Below are positions 11,571-31,463 of a stretch of 64,000 bases of DNA, one piece after another; the first letter of the stretch is position 1; each line of letters begins with the position of its first letter. The position numbers were made by a program, and so were the translations under genes. The notes beneath the pieces were generated by a model. It did not search any database. It had not been told where the DNA came from and was given only the letters and a program-made list of their open reading frames with translations. The DNA comes from Panagrolaimus kolymaensis (taxonomy: Eukaryota > Nematoda > Chromadorea > Rhabditida > Panagrolaimidae): positions 62,001-126,000 of the forward strand of contig JAJQJQ010000020.1 of assembly GCA_028622995.1 (NCBI GenBank), written 5' to 3'.

Positions 11571-11752
11571 TTTTTTGTTTTTAAACCAAAGAGTTGTAGG
11601 TAAAAAAATTACATATCTGTTAAACAGAGATTAGTGTTTCATTTTTTTAAATTTAATAACTTTATTGTTTGTATATTTTTGTCGACAAAGAAAAAATAAT
11701 AATTCATGCAAGGTTCTTTAACAAACAAAAAATATATATTAAAAACCACATA

Positions 11753-13051
11753 TTAGGAAGAAGGCGAAGTAAACGAAGTAAGGTTTGAACAATCACATTC
11801 TTTAACTATTGGAAGTATAGTATCGATATGAACAAAGCCACGCTCCGGAAGTTTACGGTATTGATAACATTTTTCTATAGTAGCATTTGCGGTCATATTA
11901 GCATGTTTACATTCTGTAAAGTCAGTCAATTCGCTGAGTTCCATAGGACATCTAAAAAAAGTTTCAGAAATTATTGTAATTGTTACAAGACTTAAAACTT
12001 ACTCATACACATTACATGGAGCTGTTTGATTTATTTGAAAACATTTCGATCGCACTAATGATTTGAAAGTTTGATACCATATTATAGCCAAATTTGAATC
12101 TTTTGTTAAATTTCTCATATCGATAATACTTTCAGGAATCACTGTACGATTTCGATGAGGCAGAGATCCATTTGGCGTTGTACAAGTTGAATTGCAAGGT
12201 CCCCAATCTGCCCATTGAAAAACACATGTTGGAACATTTCCATAAATGCTGACTAACTAAAAATGTTAATAAACATAAAAATCTAACAATGAAGATTAAT
12301 AAAAAAAAAAAACCCACGCTTGAAGATAAGATAGAAAAATGAACAAAAGTAAGAACCAAGGCTCCAAGTGATGCCAAAAATAAAAACCATCGAAGAAGAA
12401 AGCCAATATCTCGAAAAACTTTTCCATATTCTTTTTCAAGACGAAGAGCTTGAATACGAGCCTAAACAAAAATGAATGTAAAAATAAAGCAAAACTTTTT
12501 TTATCATATAAAGCGGTAAAATAATAAATTTTTTTGCCAAGTTCAAAATTTTTCCAGACACCCTGTTTTTTTGTAAATTTTACAAAAAATGCACTGCTCT
12601 TTTTGTAAACTTGCGGGGCATTTACAAAAAGAGCAGTTCATTTTTTGTAAAATTTACAAAAAAACAGTGTGTTTTGAAAAATTTTGAACTTGGCAAAAAA
12701 ATTTATTATTTTACCGCTTTATATACATACTTTTTGTGTACGTTCTTCTTTGGTACTAAAAAAGAAAACATTAAATTGTGGATAAAACAAAAAAAGAACT
12801 TACAGCTTTTTTCTTTGTGATTTAGTTGTAGCAAAAGATGCAACAACACGCTGAAAAATTTTTTTTTAAAAAAGATATTCAGAAAATGAAGTAAAACTTA
12901 CTGTTAAAACTGAGACATCTTTGTGATCTTCTTTATCCGAGAAATCGCTTAATTCTTGATCTTGTTCGATTTGGCTTCTTTCAGATGGATGTGGAGTTTT
13001 ATTTAATGTTTCACTTATTACAGCAGCAGACGCCATCTTTGGAGATTGCAT
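11753..13051 (-). CDS. Single-pass membrane protein with TSP1-like ectodomain
   Basis: Not recognised beyond its domains. Exons on the minus strand: from ATG at 13051 (MQSPKMASAAVISETL, acidic Ser/Asp-rich tail), a short basic exon at about 12803-12850 (RVVASFATTKSQRKKA), a transmembrane exon at about 12318-12461 (FLLRWFLFLASLGALVLTF), a cysteine-containing ectodomain exon at about 12005-12255 and the last exon to the stop at 11753-11755. The ectodomain begins with WADWGPCNSTC, the Trp/Cys signature of a thrombospondin type 1 repeat, with several NxS/T sites and eight or so cysteines. Topology would be type II: cytoplasmic N-terminus, one membrane span, extracellular C-terminus. The long intron 12462-12802 holds a large palindrome. 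Confidence 0.7.
12506..12724. repeat. 219-bp near-perfect palindrome (foldback element)
   Basis: Left arm 12506-12609 and right arm 12621-12724 are reverse complements over 104 bases with four mismatches by hand count, separated by an 11-base loop (CTTGCGGGGCA). It sits inside an intron of the TSP1-like membrane gene. Such structure fits a foldback/MITE insertion or a transcribed hairpin precursor. No flanking target-site duplication is obvious, and no ORF lies in it. Confidence 0.95.
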
Positions 13052-13520
13052 TTTATAATGAAATTACTTTTTTCTCTTTTGCAGGATTTTTAATTTTTTT
13101 TTAAATTTGCATAATTAAACAACATGGTCATTTTCTTCTTCTTTTAAAACATGAAATAAAAAGAATGTTGTTGCATCAAAAATCTGTAGCTTACTATACA
13201 CTTTCCATTTCCAGCAATTCTTCCAAGAATGTCGCTGGCATTATTTTCCACCTGAATCATTATTAACAAAGTTCGTGATAAAATACGTATATGGATATTT
13301 TTTTGTTATTGACTATAAAAAGTTGACTCACTATAACGCATTTTTTTGCCTACGATTCCTTTCATAATAACGATATAATTTAGTAGGATTTTTTGTTTAT
13401 TTTACCCATTTTAAGTATTACATTTTCAGCTAATATGAAATGTCGTTTCTTTTTATGCTCTATTTTCTGAACAATAATTTTGTAAAGTAAATTTTTTTAT
13501 CTTTAATTAGTTACACAATA
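13052..13520. other. Intergenic, no gene seen
   Basis: AT-rich spacer upstream of the TSP1-like gene and downstream of the 7TM receptor gene, both on the minus strand. T-rich tracts only; nothing further recognised. Confidence 0.5.
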
Positions 13521-14612
13521 CTATGATTTTGATTTTTGAAAAATTGTAATTTTGTTTGGTGCAGCAGCTGTGGAAGCCGCCACCGATGATATTTTTATAG
13601 TAGCATTTTTCACTTTTAAATTTTTGATTGATTTAAAAAAGCATAAACAACAAAGAATTCCATCGATTGCTGAAAGAATACGAGCATGCATATAAACCAA
13701 AAATATTTGTCGCAGAAGTTTCCAAAATTAAAGAACATGCAAAAGCAAGGGCATGAACTCCAAGATCGAGAAATGTTTGAACCAAAAGCACTCGCTTCAC
13801 TAAATTTGCAATTGATCTTTGTGTTTTCATTTGGGTTAAAAGTTTGGATTTATTAATAAAATAAATTAAAACTGCTGCCGCAAACAGATTAAAAATGGAT
13901 ACGGTCATTCGAGTGGTATTCAACCGAGCTCCACCAACGTCACCTCGGCTCATGCTTCCAAATGATAATGTTCCTAAAATTGTGATACCCTTTACAAACA
14001 AGAACATTTTGGCCAATCACGTGACCGTCGTTACTAAAGTATTGACAGCTTTAAAAAAAAAGTTACCTGCGACAGAAGAAAATGGATTAGGCGCTGAAAT
14101 AATAAAAGCTTGAACCATGCTTCCACCAGCAAAAACTATACTTAAAATATTTAACAAAAATAAAGTATTTTGCGCTTTTGTCAGTTTTAAAGTATTAGGA
14201 ATCATAAAAATTAGGCATCGTTCGACTGTAGAAAAAAATGCGATGATAGCTGGCGCCGGAGCAAATGCGATATAAATAATCCCAGTAACATAATAGGAAA
14301 ATGGATCAGCAATTTGAGCTAAAATTTACTCTAATATTAATTTCAAAATTTAATACGAAATTTACGTGATGGTTTCCAACTTGCAATTAAATAAGAATTA
14401 TGAATTAAAGTTGTTATTGAAACGGGAATCCAAAAAGCGATATGAAAAATTAAAATTAGAGAAATGCTAACTTTTTTCTTTGATAATTCTGTTAAAATCC
14501 AATATAAAACTTGACAAATTATAATTATTACAAAAATATAACTTAATTCAATAAAAATAGCTTCACCTAATATTAAATTATTTAAATAATTACTCTTGGA
14601 AGAATTTGACAT
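13521..14612 (-). CDS. Seven-transmembrane receptor, nematode chemoreceptor type
   Basis: Hydrophobic multi-pass protein of about 300 residues. Exons: 14612 to about 14357 (MSNSSKSNYLNNLILGEAIF, two hydrophobic spans), about 14320-14068 (ending NPFSSVAG, with FSSTVERCLIF-like segment at the third span: STVERCLIF), then an exon resuming at TLSFGSMSRGDVGG after a TTTTAG acceptor near 13978, and a last exon from about 13653 (IDGILCCLCFFKSIKNLK) to TAG at 13521-13523. Choosing the TTTTAG acceptor for exon 3 avoids an in-frame TGA that reading from the nearer AG would include; choosing TTCTTTCAG for the last exon gives the typical polar tail. The ERC motif after the third span stands where GPCRs carry E/DRY. 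The family (sra/srx/str-like) cannot be assigned by eye. Confidence 0.65.
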
Positions 14613-15458
14613 TTTTGATTAAAAGAAAATATTTTATGTGTTTGAGTTTTAATTATTTATGTCATAAAAAAATGTTTGTACTGTTAGATTTTCTTCTATT
14701 TAAATAGGAACGCATTAATAGTTATAAATATACAAATTTAAAAAGCTTGAGAACCATTTTTATACTTTCAGGAAATGAAATTTTAATTAAATTTAAAAGA
14801 AAAATATTATCTTAAACTTCTTCATACGGTGAAAGGCTAAAGGGAAAGTTGACAGTTAATTATGTTTCATAATTAATTAATAAATAATTTGGTCTCGATG
14901 ATTTCATTATTATTTTTTATAACTAAGCAATTTAATTATTTGTAACACAACATAATTTTAATAAATGAATTTTTGTAGTGTCTGCTTTAAAAAACTTTTT
15001 TATCCTAAATTAAAAATAAGTACACATTATTGCATTTACTATATAAAAATATTTTTGAGTCATTCAAGATTTTCACACATTATTATCAAATAGCCTTTCC
15101 GCGATACATCTCCATTGAAAAATCGCTTCTTAAAAAAAATCTTATCAAAAAGCACTGCAAAGGAATTCATTACCATTGCAATCTTCTTTTTTTGTGGTTA
15201 TTTTTGCTATAAAAAATATTTGTTGTTAATGATGATATTGTCAGATTTTGTTAGCGACAATGAAAAAAATAAAGCCAGGAGGAAACGGAATCAAAAAAAA
15301 GCCAACCATATAAATATTTGCACACAAAAGTTGCTGGCTGTGAAGGAGAGACACTCTTCTTCGATCAACTCTTCCTTTTTGCGCAAAACTTAACTTTTAA
15401 CTTTTTCAAAAAAATAAAAAAAAATAAACGTTTTTTTTTTTAGTTATCAAATGTAAAC
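14613..15458. other. Divergent intergenic region, no gene seen
   Basis: Spacer between the start of the 7TM receptor gene (minus) and the start of ATM (plus), so it should hold both promoters. Very AT-rich. Open frames at 15030-15393 are lysine/phenylalanine-rich with no recognisable protein and are probably chance. Confidence 0.5.
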
Positions 15459-24106
<8,648 letters not shown>

Positions 24107-24262
24107 ATTATTTACCTCATTTGTTTTTTTAAATATCAATTTTTACGGGTTATTTTTACTTTACATGGTAAAAAGCAAATAAAATTTTTTTATAATGAGT
24201 AGCAATCTATTTTTTGTTAACACTTTGCTTATCAATAAAAAAGTTATTTATATTTCCCGGAA

Positions 24263-25562
24263 AAATATTAAATTAAATCGCAAAATTATAAATGGATAAA
24301 AAATGCTGTTTATAAAAAAATTATAAAATTTTCCTTGCGCATTATCATGTAAAGTTGATATCAGTCGTATTGGAATTCTTTTCGATACTTCTGGAAAATA
24401 AACATTACGAATGTATTCAATCAAAAAACTTCCCAACTACATCAAGGATTTCAGATATGGCTGTATTTTTACGTGTTATTGAGGAATCATCTGATTTCGG
24501 CTGTACAAAAGCGACCTGCTTTTCAAGTACAACAATTTTATGATTTTTTTTTCTGCAAATTTTACTTATAATTTATTTTGAGCTCACCTTTCAAGGAAAG
24601 AAGCAATTGAGTTTACAAACAAATTTTGACTATTGATTTTAGACGAATCCAAAATTTCTTTATCATTTGTTTTTAGATTGGAAGCAAGTTATTGTTCCTT
24701 TAGAATTTTCCTACTATAAAAAAAACGAGTATCAAAGTTAAAGTTAGGACTTTACAAATATCATTCAAAAATTTCTCACTTTTCTTGATCCACTCTCATT
24801 TTAGGATAAAAAAGATAGGGGTTTGTTTATTATGCACTTTAAGGTGAATAGCAAGAATTCGGACTTTCTGTTTATCAGCTTCACTAAAAAAATGTTATTA
24901 AAGTATTAATTATTTTAAATTTCGCTTTGGTATTTTTTGTTTTGTTTGAAGTTATTAAATTTAACGTTTCAGGCTCGTGAATAACATCCATTGGTTCAGG
25001 AGGAGGTGGTAAAGGTGATACACCACCACTTTCACCTCCTCCACCTTCTATAAATGGTTGTGGTGTAACATCTTTATCAAGAATTGGGGAATATGGAGAA
25101 CTTAAAAATTGTTAAATTATTTTTATTTTTGTTTTAAAACAAAAAAATTGTAACTTACAATCCACCAGTATTATCGAAGTTTTGAGAATTAGCAGGTGAA
25201 ACTTCGGGATCTTTTCCAATTCCACGATTATCGGATTTGGAATCTGTAATACTGGGTGGTTTTTGGAATATCAGCAGGGTCAGCAATTGTGTCAACTTGA
25301 TTATTTTGTACCCAAAATGCTGGGGTTGTAACATTCCTTGGATCATTTGGAATCCACAGGTTAACATCTGGAGGATCACCTAAAAGAATACGTGGCATTT
25401 TCTTCTTTGATATTTATGCGAAAAAAATAACTTACTTCTCATTCTTTTATATGGAACATCCATAAGACCATTGTTACCCAGAGGTTCCTTTAATTCCCTT
25501 TAACTTTTTAAAATGAAATGAACAAACATTTCTGCTGTACTATATGGGGAATGAATAAACCT
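24263..25562 (-). pseudogene. Decayed protein-coding gene with stops and frameshifts
   Basis: Parent not recognised. On the minus strand a chain of exons keeps good splice sites (acceptor TTTTTTGCGCAG near 25563; donors GTAAGT near 25436 and 25155; acceptor TTTTTTTAG near 24893) and a consistent proline/acidic composition: SPYSTAEMFVHFILK, then RELKEPLGNNGLMDVPYKRM, DPPDVNLWIPNDPRNVTTPA, a Gly/Pro-rich part (SPLPPPPEPMDVIHEPE), EADKQKVRILAIHL and finally RKNTAISEILDVVG. It is broken by a TAA at about 25500-25502, a shift near 25255, TGA at 24796-24798, TAA at 24689-24691 and a shift near 24430. Five disablements with splice sites kept argue for recent decay rather than chance. An intact copy is not in this window. 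Confidence 0.55.
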
Positions 25563-26302
25563 GCGCAAAAAAGAAAAACGCGAACAATTTTTGGCAACGC
25601 TTATGAGAAGATATTAGACACTTTTTTGACAAATATATGTAATACATTTGAAGGATATAAAAATTTTTTATACAATGAACATATTGAATAAAACATGTAA
25701 AAAATTACGTGAAAAAACATTTTAAAAATGCCATTTATTAATTGCGTCAAGTAATATCAAAACATTTTTATAAAATACTTTTCCCAACAAAAGTATAAAA
25801 TTACAATTATTTTTCGATTTTTGAACAGATTTTTCCAATAATATCACCATAAATTTTCCTTCTTGTTGTGGAGATGCATAACTCAAAAACGTGAAGAAAG
25901 AAAAAAATGAAAGTAAGAAATATTAATATTAGTATATGGCATTACAAAAACTTTGTAAAATTTTTACTAGTTTTTTCTGGACGACGTTTTTGAAGTATTG
26001 GTTATTAAACTTTGTTGTCTACCAGTTGATGAAAACTTTAATTCAAACTTTAAAACTTTTGATTTTCCTAAAATCTTATTTCTTCAAAATTCCTCCTACT
26101 GCTGGTGTTCCTCCTCCTGGTGGTATGGCAAATCTCTCTTTAAAGGATGGCAGATTCATTTGCAGCTTCATAATACATATAAAATAAAGAAAAAAATACG
26201 ATTAATACAACTAAAATTGCAAAAAAATGGGGTATATCTGGATGCTAATAAACATTTTCTAAAGAGTTTATTTTACTTAAACAGTGATTATGAGGTAAAA
26301 TT
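25563..26302. other. Intergenic, no supported gene
   Basis: Between the decayed gene and the bromodomain gene. On the minus strand around 26080-26200 there are short open stretches, one hydrophobic (IPHFFAILVVLIVFFSLFYM) and one reading PSFKERFAIPPGGGTPAVGG, in different frames. They may be further remnants of the decayed gene; I cannot connect them. Confidence 0.4.
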
Positions 26303-28238
26303 TTAACGAGGGATTAATTCATCAAGGATTTCAGATGTCCTTTTAGCAAAATCCTCTGCTTCCTTGGGAATTCTATTAAAATATACTGCATTTGCAGCTG
26401 TATGGGCTGTACATAATTCTAAATCAATCAAATCTTTTACTTTATCTTTAATTGTAAGATCTTCAATAGTTACAATATCCATGGGACTAAAAAATTAACT
26501 TTCTTTTTATTTGATTACTGCATAAAAAAAGACATACTGATTTACATGATCTGAATAATTTTCAACCTCATATTTAACAGGAAAATGAAAAAAGCAATCC
26601 TGATCAGCTTTACGAATTTCTGATATCGATTTAAACAAGGGAGTTTCACGAAGTCGTAAAGTAAAGGGATCAACAAGATTTTGTTCTTTAGCTATAACAG
26701 TAATTAAACATTTTTCTTTAGAAATATTCTCCTTTAAAAAAACATAAGTTTAGTTTATAATTTTATAAATAAAAAAAATTACGTCATAACTTCGAAGGCC
26801 TTCAGAAGCTACGGTTGAAGTAAAAAGATTTGGTTCATTTCCATCGTCGATCCACCAAACATTATTAACATCTATTGAAGAAAATCGAACTGGACCAGTT
26901 TGACATGAAACAGTTCGTTTAGGACCTGTTGAATTAAATTCTTCTTTAGGTTTTAATGCTGGCAAAGGTGGAGCTAAATCAGTGAGTTTTGTAGTAAGAC
27001 AAAGATATGTTTGTGATTCGGCTTCGCAGGTTTTAACAGATTTCTTTTCTGCACGGATATTCAAAGATAACTTTGATTTAGAAATGATAGGAGTTTTTTT
27101 ATCGCCGGGTTTTAATTCATCAAACGGTGAAGAAAGTTTGATAGTGGATAATGATTTTTGTGAAGCTGTTGAAGGACGCCGCTTTTTTTTAATTATAGGA
27201 GTTTCCATATTTGTTGATGATTTAGAAGGTAATGGAATTTCTTCTTTCGGGGTTAAATATTTAACTTTCCGGCGTTTGGACGGAGTATCTGCACTACCAG
27301 GTTTATTAGAAGAAGAAGATTTTGATTCATTATCACGCTTTAAAGCTTTAGAGGAGGATGATATCGCTTGAGATGGAGTTTGAGAAGGTTTGGGAGTTAC
27401 ACCAGGACCTACGGTTGGAGGAGGGGCTTCAGCATTTAATCTTTCTTGATGCTCAATTTCTTCCATTTTTTCTTTTAATAAAACTTCTAATTTTTTATAT
27501 GATTCAACCTAAAACTACAAAAATAAAAAACAAAAAAAGTTTTTATGATAACAAACTTTTCGATTAGCTAAAAGCTTTTCGCATACATTTTGAGTTTTCA
27601 AACTTCGTTCATATTCCTCAGTGGTAAGCGCCTAAAAAAAGTAAACCGTTACTAGTCATTCATGCATTAAATAATGTATATACCAGCTTTGATAATTCAG
27701 GAAATTTATGAATAATGGGGGCAAGCTTATCCTTAAACTCATCAGAAAGATTGCCCTTTTTATATTCAAACAGAAGGTTTTTGTATTTTTCATTCGTCGA
27801 TAGTTTTTGGAAAAATCCTAGTACATTTTTATTCTAAAAAGAAGAGATATATCGCCAATGAATATCTATATGAAGAAAAAAACTAACATAATTTTCAAGA
27901 TATTCAAACATTTCTTTGGCATGCATTCGTTCATTATAATGATCATCATCTCCAAAATATTCTTTTATCATTGGTTTATCTTTTGTTGATTTTAAAAATT
28001 TCTGTAAAACTGATTCACAAAGTTGTGAAGTATAAAAGTTTTTTTGACGGCAAAAAGTTTCATTTTTTTCCTTCAATTTATTTGCGATTTGATGGCTAAA
28101 AGAAGTTGGATGGTTAAAAAAGGGGTTTTATGGAAAGAATATATGTAAAGCTTACAAATCATAACCAATAACATAAAAATTACGAAGTAATTCAACCATT
28201 TCTTGAAGATTCCAATCAAATGTATTTAAAGTCTCCAT
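26303..28238 (-). CDS. Bromodomain protein, BRD8-like (NuA4/TIP60 complex type)
   Basis: Six or seven exons from ATG at 28238 to TAA at 26303-26305. The N-terminus (FDWNLQEMVELLRNFYVIGY, then CRQKNFYTSQLCESVLQKFL) resembles the SANT-like start of BRD8. A charged coiled-coil follows (ESYKKLEVLLKEKMEEIEHQ), then a long Ser/Pro/Lys-rich linker with a KRRK signal. The last two exons form a divergent bromodomain: FFHFPV, the NSPMDIVTIEDL ZA-loop end, and NAVYFN, whose Asn is the acetyl-lysine-binding position. In other animals BRD8 belongs to the TIP60/NuA4 histone acetyltransferase complex. The bromodomain is well supported; the BRD8 identity rests on domain order and weak similarity. Confidence 0.6.
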
Positions 28239-29323
28239 TTTTAGGAAATTAGAGATACTTAATTCAAAAATATGAATGACTTTAATATTTTTTTCGAATG
28301 CGTTATTTAGCTTTATAAAACATCCCAATCGAAACATAAAATGCCAAAAAGTACGAATTTTAAAAAGAGGTCTTCATTCTTAAAATATTGTATTTTTACT
28401 CAACGAATATATCTTCTTGAAAAAACAATACCGATTGAATTTTTCTTTATTTTATGACTTACATTAATCACAGATGCATAAAGAGAAATAAAACTCAAAT
28501 CCATTTAAAATTAATTAAACTTTGCACCCAGGATAAACATGGATACAAAAAAAAAATAACGAAGTTCTTTTTGAAACGTTTTTGCCTTTGTAATTAGAGA
28601 ATGTGTTAATCTCAATGTCATATTTCCTGCATTGCCTTGTTTTTTTTACCATTTTTTCTTCATTTATTTTTATCTTTTGATGTATCTTTTTCTTTACCGG
28701 GCAATTTGTTGCTATCGCTGCGCTATACATATCTCTAGACTATATTTTTGGAAGCCTTGTGAAATATTAAAAGCTTATTTACAAAAAATGTGTTTTTCGA
28801 ATTTAAAGTTTTACGGTAATAACAACTTACTGATGCTCTTTGAATTACGCTAAATGGATCATAATAAATAGGGATTTATAGTTCATCCAAAAATTAAATG
28901 AACGAATTCATAAAAAAAAAATGGTAGAACAAGAAAGGAGGCATTTTACAACCGAGACCACAAAGCTTTTATGAAAATGCTATCGTTTTCTTTTATTTCT
29001 TCCTAATGGCAAAAAGCGGAGACGATGAACTTTGAACCAAAAACAAAAAGAAAAAAAACAAGCTTTCAATTTGTTGCCATCATCGTTAAAAGACGCCTGA
29101 ACTGGAAGTGATCGAAAAAGAAAAAACCCTAACAAAGAAAGAAAATGCAAAAAAGAGCGTTGATTCTTTTTTTTTTTACTGTTCTATGTTTCGAAAGCTT
29201 GTGGCAAGAAGAAAAAAAAGATGGAAAAAACAATTGAAAGTCCAGTCATTGCATTTGCGCTTTTTGCAGCTGCAACAAGCATAAGAGTTTGAAGTCGACG
29301 ATATTTATTAATTTTTTGAAAAA
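28239..29323. other. Divergent intergenic region, no gene seen
   Basis: Spacer between the BRD8-like gene start (minus) and the GT92 gene start (plus), so it should contain both promoters. Contains a purine-rich stretch (about 28910-29240) with many GAAAAAGAAAA runs. No coding exon recognised. Confidence 0.5.
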
Positions 29324-31027
29324 ATGCAATTTCGCTTTAAATTTTTACCAACTTTGGGTTTTATTTTATTAAGTTTATTTGCAACAATATTTATGGTCCA
29401 AAATCAAAATTCCTCCACCTCATTAAATAGTTCTTCACCGCTAAAAATTAATGATACTTCGCTCATTTTTTATCGAGCTTATTGGGAACAACTTGACGCA
29501 TCTTCAGTTCGAATAAGAATTTTCGCGTTTTCAAAATGCTTTTTAATTAATTCCACAAATTTTTTAACTGTTACACTAAATTCTGAAAATGGCCATCAAG
29601 AATTAAAATTGGATGTTCGAAGTATTGAACCTGATTGTCCATGGCATTGGGCATCTGCGTGTAAATGGAATTCATTTGTGATTGATTCAATTACAACTTT
29701 GGGAAATATTGAAAATAATAATATTATTATTACCAATAAAGTATATTATGACTCATATAAAACAAATAATTATTAACCTAATTTTTTTCCAGCATAAATC
29801 TTCTGTAACTACAACACTTATTAAATCACCTGATTATGAAGATGGTTTAAGTGTATGCGTTCCGCCACTTTATTGGTATTCTGATTGGTTAAAGCTTTCA
29901 TTATTTATTGAAATTTGGAAACAATCAGGAGCAAAACATTTTTATTTTTATGTTCAATCAATATCCAAAAATGTTGAAGCTTTATTAAAAGAATATGAAT
30001 CACAAAAAATTGTAACAATAATTGAATGGCCGTTGCTTCCAAATTCAACCGAAGAAAATCCTAATGAATCTATTTATCGTTTTGGACATTTAGTTGCACA
30101 AAATGATTGTCGATATCGGTGAGGTTTTTGATTTTAATTTATAGTTTATCTTAGTTTGGTCTAAAAATGAAAATGGATCAATCTTAATCGCCTATATTTC
30201 ACATTTTCTTAAAGTTTGACTTTAAACAAAGTATTTCAGAATTCAACATCGTTTTGGAGTCGTCGTGGATGTGGATGAATTAATTTTACCTTTGAAATAT
30301 AATTTAACATTAGTTGATTATTTAAAAAATCAAATGAAAACTCATCCATTAGCGGGATCATTCACTTTCAAACATTCTCGTTTACATTTTCCACTTTGGC
30401 CTAAAAATGATGAAACATGGAATGGAAAAGATTTATCATGGATGGATAAAGTTACTATAACCGATAAAGATGGACCAACTAAAGCTATTTTCATTTCGGA
30501 TAGAACTGATTTAATTTCAACCCATAAAATAAGAAAACATTTAGGAATTTTTAGTGAAGTTGAAGTAAGAATTCGTGAAACTTAGTGAAAAAAAAGTTCT
30601 TCACGTTTTTTGGGAAAATAATTAACTCTCCCTTTAGTTATGAAAATTTTATTTTTAGATTCCATTGGCCGAAGCAAAATTATTACATTTCCGACGTAAT
30701 TGGACTTACAAAGAAACCAATCAAGATTATGAATTTGAAGTATTTAAAGATATTAAAACTAACATCAGTTTTGCTTTGAATTCAACTCTGACAAATCTTT
30801 CAAAATCATTACCAAAAGGCTTAAAATTTAATCACGTTGTTGGAAATCTCATTAATTCATGCTTATCGGGGTAAAATCAGTTTTTATTTTTGTTTATAAG
30901 GTAAAGAAAATATATTTTTAGTTGGCAAAAAACAGGATGTAAAACTCCCTTCATCTCTTGTTATGATCAACTTGAAACGGCTGATGATTGGATTATTTAC
31001 AATTCAACACAATTTACCGTACTTTAA
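29324..31027 (+). CDS. Glycosyltransferase family 92 (DUF23) type II membrane protein
   Basis: Predicted Golgi glycosyltransferase; characterised GT92 worm enzymes add galactose to fucose on N-glycan cores. Five exons. A type II signal-anchor (LGFILLSLFATIFMVQ) follows a short basic N-terminus. The domain shows the usual blocks: CVPPLYWYSDWLKLSLFIEI, WKQSGAKHFYFYVQS, then VVVDVDELILPL with the DxD metal-binding acidic motif, KHSRLHFPLWP, and a cysteine-rich end (WQKTGCKTPFISCYD). NxS/T sites are frequent. Ends at TAA 31025-31027 with a likely poly(A) signal (ATAATAAAAA) about 40 bases on. Nematodes carry many GT92 paralogues; substrate cannot be inferred. Confidence 0.9.
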
Positions 31028-31463
31028 ATATGTGTTGTAAAATATTATGAATGTGTAGAATGGATAATAAAAAATAGTTGAAAAAAAAATGCGAAGGAAT
31101 GTGCTATGCGAGCTTTGTGGTTACTTACAAAAACTTTCCGTTGGAAATAAATGTTAGAATTCTTTAAATCTTTAATTATCTCTTTTCAGAATTTGTGATG
31201 CTACTTACATAAATGGGATGTGTTTTTTGAAAAATATAAACAAACCAATAAATTTGTTTAAATTTTTTTTGGAAAAAGTAAATATTTTTGTTTTTCATGA
31301 AAACTTTTCAAAAGCGTGGTTTTATTTGGCCAAATGACTCCCATACATCATATTTGTCCCTCATTTGTTTTCGGTTTCTTCAGTATTTTTTTTTATATGA
31401 AATTTCTCGATTTGTTTTTAATATTTTTTTGATTGATAAATTCCATCCAATTTTTCTATAAAA
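31028..31463. other. Intergenic, no gene seen
   Basis: AT-rich spacer between GT92 and SDE2 on the same strand. It holds the GT92 polyadenylation region and presumably the SDE2/L1 promoter. At over 430 bases it is wider than an operonic gap. Confidence 0.5.

Noticed and set aside
14017..14060. In-frame TGA in the 7TM receptor
   Set aside because: It falls inside a likely intron if the TTTTAG acceptor near 13978 is used, so I did not call the gene a pseudogene.
24248..24436. Separate small minus-strand gene (IEYIRNVYFPEVSKRIPIRL)
   Set aside because: It continues the decayed gene's last exon after a frame change rather than standing as an independent gene.
24430..26340. Shared CATCAAGGATTTCAGAT in the decayed gene and the bromodomain gene (SEILD in both)
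   Set aside because: The match is 17 bases long with no similarity beyond it, too little to claim that one derives from the other.
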